From contig JAHLKI010000001.1 in assembly GCA_025602905.1 (NCBI GenBank), positions 310,001-374,000 of the forward strand: 64,000 bases of DNA, in the 5' to 3' direction. Position 1 is the stretch's first letter. Every line of letters begins with the position of its first letter. Positions 24,279 to 37,057 of this stretch are shown here, piece by piece. The position numbers and the translations under genes are program-made. The DNA is from Phlyctochytrium arcticum. Taxonomy: Eukaryota > Chytridiomycota > Chytridiomycetes > Chytridiales > Chytridiaceae. A model generated the notes under the pieces. The model had not been told where the DNA came from, ran no database searches, and saw nothing but the letters and a program-made list of their open reading frames with translations.

Positions 24279-25327
24279 ATGGGTTTCGGAGTGGTAGGCC
24301 CGTCTGTTGGTCCTTGTGCGGAAGTCGACGAAAGTCTGGAGCTTGCAAAACCTATCCGAAACTCCTCTTCCAACGGTGGAAACGACAATCCTTCGACCTC
24401 AAAACGTTCCAACGATCATAGAAGTGTTACCTTTGCCATGGCTGTATTTCCGTACCCTTAACCTCTGGGTTACCTTGTGGTTTCTTGTCAGGAAGTTGTT
24501 CTACCCTCTTGTTTACGACGGTCTTACTTTTGACAAAGGATGCGGTCGGCCGCTTGTTTGAGCTGTGGTGCTGGCTGGCCGGCATCGAAGTGGAATATTC
24601 CCACCGGAGGACCTACGCTCAAAGTTCCCCCAAGTAAGAGACTCTGGAATTTACCTCCATTGCAACTCCTCAAAGGCCATTATTACGCTGATTATTATGA
24701 GAACGGACGGAAGAAGAATAACCAGCAACCCCGATGTCGCAAAACGGGTCCTACGTTCCGCCAACGAGATTCCACTTAGATCTCAACCGCGTTTCATCAA
24801 GTGCTCTCACGCTCAAAATTGCAGATATACTGCTCCGAACGCTGAAGAAGACGTTCTTCTCTATCGGCCACTCTTCTCTTTCGCGGCATTGGGGGTACAT
24901 CCTAGTCCATGTCAAAGATGAAGATAGGTCAGCCGTATTATCTTGTTTGGTTAAGGCCAACAAGGACTCTATTTGTCCTATCTTGGCTGCTACCTAACCT
25001 ATCAAGCAAAACATGCACACCCATTTCACATTATGGATGGACCTCGTCTGTATACACCGCAATGCATCAGATTTAGCATCCCGCCAGCCATTCCAGACAT
25101 TGAGATTTGCTGGAGCAATCATTTGGCTCGGTGCCCGATTTTTGAATCTGTCTCTGAATGGAATTACTGCCTGCGCAATTTTGTGGTTCTACTCCTCTCA
25201 AGTCCAAAACGCATGTAAAAAAAAACGTCAGGAAGAGATCTTAGCCTCGTTACGGCCACTCGTGCACATCGTCAAGTATATCTCAGTATTGCACGCTCTA
25301 ACTACAAAGAGTAAATACATCACCTAG
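24279..25327 (+). CDS. Tentative multi-exon membrane-protein gene, structure unresolved
   Basis: Several plus-strand pieces look coding but lie in different frames. There is a Ser/Asn-rich start at ATG 24279, a possible intron with CTTAAC branch and CTTGTCAG acceptor at about 24491, and a segment with AVGRLFELWCWLAGIEVEY. After it comes a good GTAAGA donor at 24635, then further segments. The end is a hydrophobic stretch (RFAGAIIWLGARFLNLSLNG, then ITACAILWFY) followed by a basic tail and stop at 25325. The last part is reminiscent of the second hydrophobic hairpin of reticulons, but the similarity is weak. I could not join the exons without a doubtful junction, so boundaries are rough. Confidence 0.25.
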
Positions 25328-25446
25328 GAAGTTGCATGCGGGGTGCTTTCAAACCAGAGTCCCGAATCACAATGAAATTTCTCTGCGGTATATCCGCTAA
25401 AAATCAGCACCATGGATTTTGTAGACCATAAGAGATTTGCTCGCTA

Positions 25447-25483
<37 letters not shown>

Positions 25484-26277
25484 ATTTTGCAATTTGAAAT
25501 CTACAATAGTAGGCGGTTACCCGAGCTATCAATGTCAGTGGAGCATCGGTCGGTAAAAACACTCCACATTGGGTCGCATTCGAGCTTTGCAATCTAATGG
25601 ATTTGCTAAATGCGCCCATTTCTGTCCGAGAATGAATGAATGTCCAGAAAGTGATGAGCGGGCGAGAAGTGCAACGGAAAAAGCCTGAGAAATGCTCTCT
25701 TCTGTCATTTTGTATGGCTTCTGCGACGATAATATCCAGATTCTCCCACGCGAAATTTCGCGTCGTTATAATTTCGTGATGTAAACAAATGCGCCAGCTG
25801 GATACTAGGAAAGCGCAACAGACTTCCGCACTTTCCAATTACGTCTTTGAAATGCATCAAGTATATTATACGACTGCTTTAAACATTTTCAAACTCAACG
25901 CTAATCAGACACTGACTTTGCACAAACAACTACTAGTAATGCATTCTCAGCCCGAACGGAATATTAGAATGTTGGTCCGCGGATAGTTACAAGATCATCA
26001 TTCTCTCAAACTTTGAAAAACTATTCAGCACATTCTAGTGATCAGTCGGGTTTGGTGTTTCTTTTTCGTTCATGAGTTTGCCTTATATGCAGTATATTAC
26101 TGAATGTACGGGTTCATGTCAATGCAAATCTCTCTCTTTTATATGTTGCCCTACCGCTATGCACACTAATTTATGAATCCATGATCCTGTACGTTTGACT
26201 ATCGCTAACTGATCCCTTTACCCGCCTCTTCTCAAAAACTTCAATTTGTTGCCCTCCTCCCTGAACGATAACGGGTA
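25328..26277. other. Intergenic around the poly-G tract
   Basis: Apart from the G34 run, this is AT-rich DNA without a convincing gene. A minus-strand frame at 25838-25404 runs into the polyproline artefact and has no family features. Confidence 0.5.
25449..25482. repeat. Homopolymer G34 tract
   Basis: Thirty-four consecutive guanines on the plus strand, uninterrupted. It lies in the gene-poor stretch 25328-26277 and creates a spurious polyproline frame on the minus strand. Confidence 0.95.
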
Positions 26278-27371
26278 CTAAAAGGCAGAAATGGAAAAAT
26301 CTTTAAAGTATACGGTTTGAGTCGTGGGAGTAACCCAACTATTGTCGCTTCCCCCAAAGAATGTCTCAAAATCAATGCCAGTGAATCCGATTTTTGGATC
26401 TGTGGTAAATACCGCTTTGGTAAATTCGATCACCTTCTTGCCGTTGGCGTAAACCACCACCTTGCCATCCTGATTTGGCTTCCCTCCTTTTCCAAATGTG
26501 TTTAGTGTGATGGTCTGCGCAAGGGACATCCATTCACCGGGGGTGAAATGATATGCCCCACGACCCATGGACGCGCCATACTGAGGATTGCACAGGGTGA
26601 CTGGCTTCACTTTACAAAAGGAAGAATCTTGGGCGCTTCGGTCAACGTAAAGATAGATTTCGCCAAGACCTTTGGTGCGGAACATGAAGCGCGTTGAAAA
26701 GCAGTCCAATGCTTTGTTTCCACCACTGCATCCGGTACGTCCTCCTAGAGACATACGGAGTCTTAGTCGCGCTCGGGGTTTAAATGCGTGGGAAACAAAC
26801 CGTAAAGCCCGGGTAGTTTGCCGCCCTTGACAAAGTTGAATTTCTCAGGAAACAGAATATTGAAGGATAAAGTCACACTGCGAGAATCACTAATGTCGAT
26901 CGGTGTTGCGTAAAACCCGCATCCACCCACTATCTTGCCTTTTGGGTTTCGGCTTCCTTTTAAAGTAAACAGTGGTCACCACCTTGATCATAGCGACAAA
27001 AAATAGGGCGAAAGCTTACCGGCGGGATAAGTAACGGACATGACTGATTGCAATGGCTTGCCACCTGTAGGATTTGGAACTACATCCCGGTTTTGTTTTC
27101 CGTAGCTGTCCTTGACAAACATCCAAGCCTTCTCCCAGTTCTTGTCAAAGTCGGGTGAAGACCATGCCTTCATGGCTCGTCGGTCAATATGCGCATCTTC
27201 ACTTGATCCATTTACGAAACCCGTTGCAGGAAGTTCACCCACGATAACTGGATCGCTGAGATCTGGTGCTGCGGCTGCTGAACCATCTTTGCAGTCTGCA
27301 TCCGTTTGCGCTGCGGACAGAGAAGCAAAAAGCACACAACAAAGTAAGAAAAGGTGAGTAAGGTACTGCAT
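26278..27371 (-). CDS. Secreted polysaccharide lyase, family 14-like (PL14)
   Basis: Predicted extracellular enzyme of 324 aa in three exons (27371-27020, 26956-26801, 26744-26278). The N-terminus is a signal peptide (YLTHLFLLCCVLFASLSAAQ). The C-terminal domain, about 220 residues, has the jelly-roll core motifs of PL14: KGGKLPGLYGG, then a CSGGN segment, CFSTRFMFRTKGLGEIYLY, GASMGRGAYHFTPGEW, and a strand like KVVVYANGKKVIEF. PL14 enzymes cleave uronic-acid polymers such as alginate or glucuronan by beta-elimination; the substrate here is unknown. The AG and GA joins at the two introns reconstruct the conserved GLYGG. An upstream in-frame ATG at 27410 would add a short extension and spoil the signal peptide. 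Confidence 0.82.
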
Positions 27372-28155
27372 CGTTGGAGATATTGTAAAGATAAGTTCTA
27401 GCGTTTGCAAATATCACCGAGTCTCACTGCAAAAATTTTATCCCTGCCCATACCCTCATCATATTTTTAACTAAATCTAAAAATAACCAAAAAGGATGGG
27501 TTTTCAAACCTTCTGCTGAAACTGCCTGCAACGAGTCGCTCAACATCTTGATGTTGAATACAGGTCCTGGTACGAAACGGCTACTCGAGTAGGAAGATAT
27601 ACGAGGATCTTGATGTCAGCCGCGCGATAAATTCTTCCTTTCCTGTTCCTGATGCGTTTGCATCGTGTATTGTACGTTTGATAGATCTTGTATGTAAGCG
27701 GCAGGACGGGAGATTCGTCCCGAAATGAGGATTGCTCTTAACAATCAGCCAAGATGCCGAGCACTGGCCACACATTCCCATCATCACAAGTACGCATTAA
27801 CCACTCTGTTCCGTATATTCATCTGTCGCTCATGACCACTCTAATTGTAAACATCTTTTCTATCCTCCCCCATGTTATCATGCTACTATGATTTGTGACT
27901 TCTCTAGTGGAATTTCTTTAGGTCCTTCAGTCCAGACGCTCCCGACTGTATATACCGTCAAATACGCGAGAAATCCTCCCGAACGCGACGACGCGTTCTG
28001 CGTTCTACCAGGCGTTCTACGTTGTCCCAGGGACTCCCCACTAATTTCCCAAAAATGGTAAATGACTGCGCCTTTTGCTGCAAGACAGTTGTCACTCTTT
28101 GGCTGCGTGGAGGCTCCAGAAAAATTCAAGCAGTAAACACTGGAAATCTGCAAAC
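27372..28155. other. Divergent intergenic region, PL14 and eIF5B
   Basis: Promoter region between the PL14 gene (minus) and eIF5B (plus). Small frames on both strands show no protein-like features. Confidence 0.5.
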
Positions 28156-31100
28156 ATGGCTAAAAAGAAGGGAGCAAAGGTCGCCAAGCAACCTGTGGAA
28201 AAGTAGCGTCCTGTCTTGACTTAACACATCGTCCAGTCATGCTGATACATCTCTGTTTCTAGCACAACACCACCCGACTCCGACTCCGAAGTAGAGATCA
28301 CATTTGGAGGCCCGGCAGAGCAAGTGCCTGAAGAAGACAATGTTAACGTCGACGAAGAAGGCAATGATCTGGGAGGTCTGATGGCCACTCTTATGGCCAA
28401 CAAGGGCAAAAAGGGCAAAAAGGGAAAGAAGAACCGCAATGACGACGAAGAAGACGCTGCTGCTATTCTGGCCCGATTGGACTTAGAAGAAGCCGGTGAA
28501 CAAGGTGAATCGCCAACCTTGGAGAAAGCGCCTGCTGCCGGAACCAAAAAGCAGAAGAAGGGTGCTAAGAAGGATGCGGATGTGACTCCTTCAGGTAAAC
28601 TCCCTCGTCTTGCTGACCCGCATACTGTGATGATAAACAAATGGTATCGCAGAACCCCAGGATGATACTGAGCGAGCGCCGACTCCTAAAGGTACCGAAA
28701 GTCCTGACACGGGTGACTCCCGCATCAAATCCAAAAAGGAAAAGGAAAAGGAGCGCAAGGAACGTCAAAAACTAGCCAAAAAGCAGCAATCAAAGGGGTC
28801 TGCCAAAGAAACGTCATCTCCTGCTGAAGATCGCGAAATCGAGACCGAAGCTGACAAGAAGAAGAAGAAGGGTGGCGGCAAAGTACCCAGCGCGATGGTA
28901 GCGGCCTTGCAAAAGCAGCTGGCTGCACAAAAGGCCGCAGAAGAGGAACTCAAGCGACAGCAAGAGGAGGAGGAACGTGCTGCTGAAGAAGAGCAAAAGC
29001 AGTTCGAAGAAGAAGAGAAGCGTAAGCAAGAAGCGAAAGATCGCAAAAAGGAGAAAGAACGAGTATGTATGGTTGACGAATGCTTGTATAGCAGCGTAAT
29101 AACAGTTTTATAGCTCAAGAAAGAAGAATTGAAAAAGCAAGGAAAATATCTCACTCCCGCACAGAAAGCTGCTCAAGCTCAGCAAAAGGCTCGCTTAGAT
29201 GCAATGATTGCAGCTGGAATGACGGTTGAGGCGCTGAATGAAGCCGACGCAGATGCCGACAAAAAGCCGAAGAAGGTTGTTTACTCCAGTAAGAAGAAGA
29301 AGGGGAACGCGAAGCAGCAGGCAGCGTCTCCGGCAGATGAGGTGCCACCTACACCGACGGAACAACCAGTTGAGGAACCTGCCGTCGAGGCGCCTGTGAA
29401 GGACGCCATTACCATTGCCGCCGAGGAGGAGGCCGCAAGACTTTTGGCAATTGTGCGAGGTACATCACAGGAATCCCTCGACAACGACCGGGAAAATGAA
29501 AGTGATGGGGACGTCAAAGACGCGTGGGACATGGAGAGTGAGGAGGAGGATGTAAAAGAAAGCTGGGACCAAGACAGTGATGAAGAGTCGAAGAAGGTTT
29601 CGAAACCAAAGAAAGAGGATAAGACTGTGGCTGCAACCTCGTCTAAGAAATCCGGTGCCCAGGCAAAATCAAACACAAAGGCGTCCAAGCCAGATCAAGT
29701 TCAGAAGGCGAAAAGTGCTGCTAAACCACCTGCGTCCAAAAATGCCAAATCAAAAAAGGTGGAAGAAAGCGAGTCAGAAGAATCAGAAGAGTCTTCGGAC
29801 GAGGACAGCTCTGATGAGGAGACCGATTCAGATGACTCGGACGATGATTCAGGCGATGATTTGACCGCGACCGAAAAGCAAGCTCAGAAGAAAAAGGAAG
29901 AAGCTGCTGCTCGTCGTCAAGCGCGCCACGAGGAGGCACTTGCCAACCGATCGTCAGATGATTTGCGATCTCCCATTTGTTGTATTTTGGGACACGTCGA
30001 TACCGGAAAGACAAAATTGCTTGACAAAATTCGACAGACCAATGTGCAGGAAGGAGAAGCTGGTGGAATCACCCAGCAGATTGGTGCAACATACTTCCCA
30101 ATGTCAGCAATTAAGGAGAAGACCGCACTTTTGCACAAAGAAAAGGACCCCGGGTACAAACTTCCTGGATTATTGGTCATTGATACCCCTGGACACGAAT
30201 CGTTCACAAACTTGCGTTCCCGAGGATCGTCTCTTTGTAACATTGCAATCCTGGTTGTTGATATTGTACACGGTCTTGAACCTCAGACGTTAGAATCACT
30301 CGGCCTTCTTCGGCAGCGAAAGACGCCTTTCATTGTCGCTCTGAACAAGATTGATCGAATGTACGGATGGAAGGAAATGCCCAATCACCCTACGCGAGAG
30401 ACCCTTGCCTCTCAGCCAGCACACGCAGTCAAAGAGTTCAACGAACGTGTGAAGAAGGTGATTGTGGAGTTTGCGGAACAGGGTCTGAATGCATGCCTGT
30501 ACTGGGATAACCCCAATTACGCCAAAAATGTCTCCCTGGTTCCTACATCGGCTATCACCGGTGAGGGTATTCCTGATTTACTGCACTTGCTGGTGGACTT
30601 GACCCAGACACGTATGACCGAGCGTCTGATGTACTTGTCCGAGTTGGAGTGCACGGTTTTGGAAGTCAAGGTCATCGAGGGTCACGGCACAACTATCGAT
30701 GTTGTCTTGTCCAATGGTGTACTGAATGAGGGAGATCGAATTGTTGTCTGCGGTCTGAATGGACCGATCGTCACTACCATCCGTGCTTTGCTGACACCTC
30801 AACCGATGAAGGAGCTTCGAATCAAGTCTCAATATATTCACAACAAGACCGTCAAGGCTTCCTTGGGAGTAAAGGTGTCTGCACCAGATTTGGAAAAGGC
30901 TATTGCTGGGTCACGCTTGTTGGTGCTTGGGCCCGATGATGATGAAGACGATTTGAAGGAACAAGTTATGGGCGATTTGACATCTTTGCTCAGCTCAATC
31001 GACAAGTCAGGGAAGGGTGTGTGCGTTCAGGCGTCCACCCTGGGTTCACTCGAAGCCTTGTTGACGTTCTTAAAGTCTTCAAATATTCCTGTTTCGGGAA

Positions 31101-31864
31101 TCAACATTGGCCCTGTTCACAAGAAGGATGTTATCCGCGCATCAGTTATGCTGGAGCGTGCTCCCGAATTCGCCCAACTGTTGGCATTCGATGTTCCCAT
31201 TGACAAGGATGCAGTAGCGCTCGCCGAAGAGAGCGGGGTCAAGATTTTCACCGCTGAAATCATTTATCACTTGTTTGATCAGTACACTGCGTACATGAAG
31301 AACCTGGAGGAGAAGAGGCGTGCGGACGCTGCGCCAAAGGCTGTGTTCCCTTGTGCGCTTAAGATTGTGCCTGGTGCAATCTTTAACAAACGAAACCCAA
31401 TTGTGCTTGGTGTTGATGTTGTGGATGGAAACCTCAAGATCGGAACCCCAGTCTGCGTATTGAATGAAGATGTGAGTATAGTGTTGTAGCTGATTTTGTT
31501 TAGAACAACATCACTGATGCTGTCATAGACTAAGGCTGTAGTTCCCTTGGGCCGCGTCACAAGTATTGAGTTGAACCACAAGGTTCAGCAAGAGGCCAAG
31601 AAGGGTGGACCATCGGTGGCCATCAAAATTGAATGTGCCGAATACGAAACTCCAAAATTATTTGGCCGTCACTTCGACGAAAGCACTGAGATTTTCTCGC
31701 ATGTAAGTTCATCCATTATTGTGACACGCCGGCCATTATACTGATTGGTTTTATAGATCACCCGTGGATCAATTGACATTCTCAAGACCACATTCCGTAA
31801 CGACCTTTCAATGCAAGACTGGGCCCTTGTGAAGCGTCTCAAGAAGCTCATGAAGATTGAGTAG
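28156..31864 (+). CDS. FUN12: Eukaryotic translation initiation factor 5B (eIF5B)
   Basis: Ribosome-dependent GTPase that joins the 60S and 40S subunits, orthologue of bacterial IF2. 1,142 aa in six exons: 28156-28202, 28263-28594, 28653-29062, 29114-31471, 31529-31702 and 31757-31864. The N-terminal half is charged and low-complexity (KKGKKGKK, Glu/Lys-rich coiled coil, acidic [10 protein letters not shown] blocks), as in all eIF5B proteins. The G domain carries G1 GHVDTGKT, switch [10 protein letters not shown] and G4 NKID. Domain II follows ([20 protein letters not shown]), then domain III ([19 protein letters not shown]) and domain IV, ending in the conserved [17 protein letters not shown]. 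The start fits KKKGAK, the usual eIF5B beginning. The gene name follows the yeast orthologue. Confidence 0.96.
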
Positions 31865-32016
31865 TCATTCCCATCATAGCTCCCACCATTATTTATTCTT
31901 TCGGGTTTCATTCGTATTGTACATCATCTTGCGTCACGGATATTTGCATACAATTCCCACATATCCAGTCTCAGAGCACGCTCTGTTATGTTACTAATAG
32001 AGGTCTATATATTACA

Positions 32017-33505
32017 TTAAAAGTTGTCAGACGCCGACGACCCGTGTTCCTGACAATATGAAGCTTCAATTTCTGATTCGACCTGGAAGGTCCATTCTGA
32101 CAATCCCAACTCGGTGCGTGCAATCTCTGCCGCGGCTCTGATGGTTGAATCCCGATTTCCTGCATCGGCATCGTCGGATACCACGATATGAGCGCGGCAT
32201 ACATTAAAATCTTGCGTGACACTCCACACGCGGATACCATGTACGGATATGACGCTGGGCAGTTGCAAAAGTGCTACTTGTAATGAATGCGAGGTGTATT
32301 TTGGAGCAGCTGATTAGTCATCGTTAGAGATCAGAAACTCCACCACAGGCACCTGAAAGTGTTGGCTTACCTTCCATCAGTACAAAGAAGATATCCTTCA
32401 TGATTTTGTACGTTGTGAAAAGTGTCAGAACTGAGAAAATCAACGTGCAGATAGGATCCAAAATGGTCCATTTGGGATTTCTGAAATATAAATGAGTTTT
32501 CGCTGCATGCATAAAGCGTTTTCGAATTGGTACTCACGCCAGTATTATAATTGACGAGAGGACTACGCCAATAGAACATAGCATATCTCCAATGACGTGC
32601 AACACTGCGGCCCGGAGATTCAAGTTACCGTGGTCATGATCATGGTGTTTGTCCTGCCCATGCGCATGTGCATGTCCATCTTCGCAAGCAGAGGCCTGAG
32701 ATTGAGCCCCCTTGGCCGATGTACAGGATGAATGGCTGTGGGAATGTCCGCCATGATTATGCAAGCCTAAGACAAAGAGCATACTAACACTGTCGTTATA
32801 CAGAGAGGCAGAATGGTGACAGCAGTTTCAATCATACCTGATATTCACTATCAGCCCCAGAATGGATAATGGCAACATTGTTTTGGCGTCAATCTCTTCT
32901 GGATCGCCACGTATCCGCTCGATGGCTTCTCGAAGCAGCTCATAGACTACTACCCATATCATCAGAACTGATACAAGGGCACCGATGACCTCGGCCCGCT
33001 TATATCCATATGTAAACCTTGCCGTAGGTGCCTTCTTGCTGATCCATATTGCGGCATATGCGACAATGTACGCAGCACTGTCGGTGAGGAGATGAAACGA
33101 GTCTGCAATCAGGGCAAGGGAGTTTGCATACAGCCCCCCAGCCAGCTCAATGAGGAAAAAGATAAAACAGATAGCGATGCCAATCGCTAAGCGTCTTGAT
33201 GTGGTGTCTGTTTTCTGGGAAGATGGATGATGGCCGCTGGTGCCAGCGGACTTGTGAGAGTGCCCGTGATGGTGGTGATGATGATGTGGGCGAGAAGAAT
33301 GATGAGAGTCATGACTCGAGCGTTCTCTTGAACTTGGTGAGTTTCTCTTATCCGCGGTATCTGAAGCATCGTCGAGGGACCGGTGCATTAGGGGTATTGA
33401 GTCCTGATCATGGTGAAGTCCCAGCTCCTTTTGCGACGAATCGAGCATATCACCGTCGTCTAGACCCTCGGTCTCAACTCCCCCAATCAAGGCCACCCGA
33501 GACAT
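32017..33505 (-). CDS. Cation diffusion facilitator zinc transporter (ZnT/Zrc1 type)
   Basis: Zinc/proton antiporter of 440 aa that probably loads a vacuole or secretory compartment. Four exons: 33505-32838, 32789-32538, 32480-32371 and 32309-32017. A long N-tail with a HHHHHHHGHSH cluster precedes TM1. TM2 has the zinc-site motif ADSFHLLTD (HxxxD). TM5 carries the second site (HVIGDMLCSIGV, again HxxxD). Between TM4 and TM5 is a second histidine-rich loop (HNHGGHSHSH and HGQDKHHDHDHG). The cytosolic C-terminal domain (VHGIRVWSVTQDFNVCRAHI) matches the ferredoxin-like dimerisation domain. HxxxD at both TM2 and TM5 is characteristic of zinc-selective eukaryotic members. Confidence 0.93.
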
Positions 33506-33924
33506 GCTTGTTGAATCCCACTAAAAACTTGAATGCGGCGGCGCTGTCGCATGCGGTAGTCTTGAAACTGCTGCATACATTCGGTTATTAGCGCCGGATA
33601 TCTTAACGCCGTACAGGCTAACTTACTGGGTTGACTACTATGCCTTGCGAAAGTGTTCAGCTCCTTGTAAGCGCCTATATTTATGAGTTCTCCAAAGGTA
33701 AGAGGGTTCGATATCGGGCCCCGAAACTGGCGTCGGGGTTCTGGCAGATGTGGTGTGTCACATTATCGCGTTTGTTTGATTGACTCTGAACTCTAAAGCT
33801 TCGACCCCAAATTGGCGATTTAACAAATATGAATGTATCAGATGGGAGAATGGGTTGGATTCAGAAGGGTGGTAGTGCCCGCTTGGTATATGCTATAGTA
33901 CAAATGCGTGCCATATCGTAATAA
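33506..33924. other. Intergenic spacer, zinc transporter and amidohydrolase
   Basis: Upstream region of the zinc transporter and 3' end of the amidohydrolase gene. No gene-like content seen. Confidence 0.5.
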
Positions 33925-36900
33925 TCACAGCTCATCGACCCGATGTCCTAGCCTCTTGCGAGTGATCTTTGGCTTGGCTGCAGACAGCGGCAGATCAGTC
34001 AAAACACCAAACATTGGCCGTCCTTCGATGACGGTAGCTATGACTCGGTTGTTCAAGTATGCGACACAGGCCGGTTTCGATTCATTCATAAAATTGTTTT
34101 CAAAGATCACAAAATCTGCTTTCTTGTCAGGAGTGATAGATCCAATCTAACAATGAGCGACGGTCAATTGGCTGATTTGAAGCATAATATGAATGCATCA
34201 AACCTCGTTCTCCATGAAGGCTGCCCAGGCCGCATCCATTGTAAACCCCTTGAGCGCTTGCTGGCGACTGAGCCGTTGGCCTGGAAAGAATCCTTCCAGT
34301 CCAAAAGGCTAGAGCAAACGTTCAACAACGAGATAAGTAAGTAACCCCAAATCTAACTCACTGAAGATCCATTCTGATCCAGACGAGTCACAGCCGCGTA
34401 CATTCCCTTCAATGGATCAACACTTTCTATGGGGAAGTCCGAGCCCAAAGGCAGTCGCTCTACTCTGTTCACGCACGACATTTAAATAAACTCTCGCAGC
34501 GATGGGTGCAATGTAAGAACTGACCCTGATTTGAGCAATGACTGCCACACATACGCGCCCTCGGCTGTTCGCTTGCGCCCGATACGCTTTTCAACATAAT
34601 ACATATCGCTGGTGGCTAAACAACCTTCAGAATCCCGCTCCACAATAATTTAACCTTCTGAACATTACCGTGGGTCGGCTGCATGGATGGAACAATACCC
34701 AATTTTGCGAAACGCGGAATGTCTTCCTTTCTCTGAAAAGGCCAGTTAATCGGGAGTCACTACAGCCGGTTGTCTGCATCAAATACCAGAAGCTGCACAT
34801 GTTCGATCCTATTTCTCAGGTTTGCCCCGCCCCCACTCAGCTTGGTATATGCGCCCTCGAACGCGTCAAGAGCGATTTGGTTGGCCCGATCTCCAATGCA
34901 ATGGACGTTGACCTGATATCCCTATCCTTACTTGGTTACACCCAGAGTGAGCTTTCTCATCATTCAAGTCGCTTACATTCTCGATCCACTATAGTAGAGG
35001 ATTCAATAGTGTCAGGCGTCTTACAAAAAAAGGCTCAAGTTGTAACTACGAACCTTTGATATGATCTTTTCTAATTCCTCTAGAGTGAATCTGAGGAGAC
35101 CTTCTTCCTCGGGCTTATCTGAATATGGCTTAGATATGAATGAGTCAAATTTGGACATTCGGATTTGCTCAGTGTACGAGTTTACAAACCTCATACATAG
35201 CTGCTCCCCAGCTACCCAAAGCCCCATCCAAAAATAGCTTGACCGAACGCACCCGCAATCGACCATTACCAGGTTTTTCATCCAGGGCAACGGGAATTTG
35301 TTGTGCGCAGTACTCTTTCGCTTCGGAGCATTTTATCATGGCATCTGTGCGCGCGCCGCAAAGAACGGGTTTAGTGCTGAATGAGATTATCTTGGGTTCC
35401 CATACTTACAGGTTCTGATTGGCAAACGTCCATCCTCGACAAATCTGAAACGAATTATTCAGCAGAGAGACCAAAATCACGGGCCGGATGAACTACCTTT
35501 TGAGGTATCGAATCTCTTGCGGCAAAAGTCCCGCATCATGCACGCTGGTGATGCCATGCTGCAAAAGTTCCTTTACTACTGCATCGATGGCATCGACATA
35601 CTGGGTCTCGGTTCGTTCCCCACCGGTGGCTTCCATTGCCCGAGAGACGTATACCATCGAGTTGTCAACGAAGACACCTGATGGTCGATTCGTTTTGGGA
35701 TCTGTCAGTACACGCCCGCCTTTAATTTCCGGCAAAGTATTGTTTTTGCTTTGCGTCTGCAAGATCTTTTTCATCGCCTCGCCGTTTACCCAATACGCGT
35801 GAAAATCAATGCGTATCAAGCAAATCGGAATCTTTGAAAGTCGCATGGCTACTTCCGAGTCTTCCGAATCAAAGTCCAGATCTTGGATGGTTGGAAAGGC
35901 ATCAGGATCTCGGTCATGTCCGCCTTTTTGTCCGACTTTTGAGGTCGGGCCATTCGCGTTGAGATCAAAAATGGCGTTTGCTATCCGTGATTCAACCCCC
36001 CACTTTGTTTGATCCCACCCTTTCCCCATGATCCATTCTTTACTATCGCGAGCCCGTTCTTCCAAAAAAGGGTTCGCGTCCAGGTATGCGATAATCCTAC
36101 GACGGACTTCTGAAGCTGACGCTGCACCGGTAACGTCGACCTGCAAGAGGGCAAATCCTTGTTCCAATATGTGCTAGAAACAGAAATGAGAGATGCTCCC
36201 TCCCATTATCTAATGTAGCTTACCCCATGAGCGTCAATCAAACCGGGGACCACCAACTTTCCACCAAGATTAAATTCTCTCTCGAACTTATATTTCTTGC
36301 GCAGTTCCTGCTCCTCCCCAACAGCAACGAAATTCCCGTTCTTTACGATGAAGGCGTCAGTTGACGGTATGGAAGGATCTGATGTTACCACATCAGCATT
36401 ATAGATCAAGTAATTTGTCGGCAATTCGGGCGTGATCGGTCTTGCGGTGGCAGGTCTCGTTGAGGAAGCTCTTGACAATGTTCGACTCCGTGATATTGAT
36501 GATTCGGAAACGACATTTGGTGTGACTGCAGATTCGCTATCCGCCGAGGTCGGGAACGATCTTGCGACTTTCCCATGTTGTTCCGATTTTGCACTTTTAA
36601 ATCTACAAACTATTGGTCATTTCCTTGACTTTACGATCAAAGACCGAATGAACTGACTTGCTCAAGAACGGTACGAGCGTGTCTTTGCTGAGATAGCAAG
36701 CAGTGAGGCCTACCAGGCAGAGAATTACCCACAATGGTCGCTCAAATTTCTGGTCATCCTCGTCAATGATATGACACATGATACACATCCGGTTGCAAGA
36801 CTCACCTTGAATTTTCGCTTCCTTCGAGTGCCGGGCACATCTAGAACTTTGGACTTTCCGGCTGCCAGCGATTTTTCGCTTAGTTGTCGTTTATACTCTC

Positions 36901-37057
36901 GACGCTTTCGCAGGGCGTCACGGCTGGCAGTTGTGGCTGGCTCGTCCAGTTCGTTTTCCGCCTCGGAAGATGTCGAATCATCTTCGAAAAACACTCCGGA
37001 AGTAGCAGGCACCGGAAGTGTTTTGAACGAGGCCTGTCGCCTCGACGGTGGAGTCAT
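33925..37057 (-). CDS. Membrane-anchored amidohydrolase (YtcJ/LAF3-like, amidohydrolase 3 family), 13 exons
   Basis: Metal-dependent hydrolase, intact over thirteen exons with GT-AG introns of 45-190 nt. Exon 1 (from 37057) codes a basic cytosolic tail, and exon 2 a single membrane helix (PLWVILCLVGLTACYL). The urease-like fold then begins: NYLIYNADVVTSDPS, and the metal site GLIDAHGH assembled across an intron at about 36180-36223. Further on are a barrel strand with HGITSVHDAG, the signature HCIGDRAN (about 34890), FDIP-like region replaced by GSDFP,IESVDPL, and the closing VIFENNFMNESKPACVAYL. Family members hydrolyse amides of unknown identity; substrate and orientation are not known. The N-terminal anchor is conserved in fungal relatives as far as I recall. 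All phases I checked agree. Confidence 0.85.

Noticed and set aside
25404..25838. Minus-strand frame with a polyproline end
   Set aside because: The polyproline is a translation of the G34 tract and the rest has no protein-like features.
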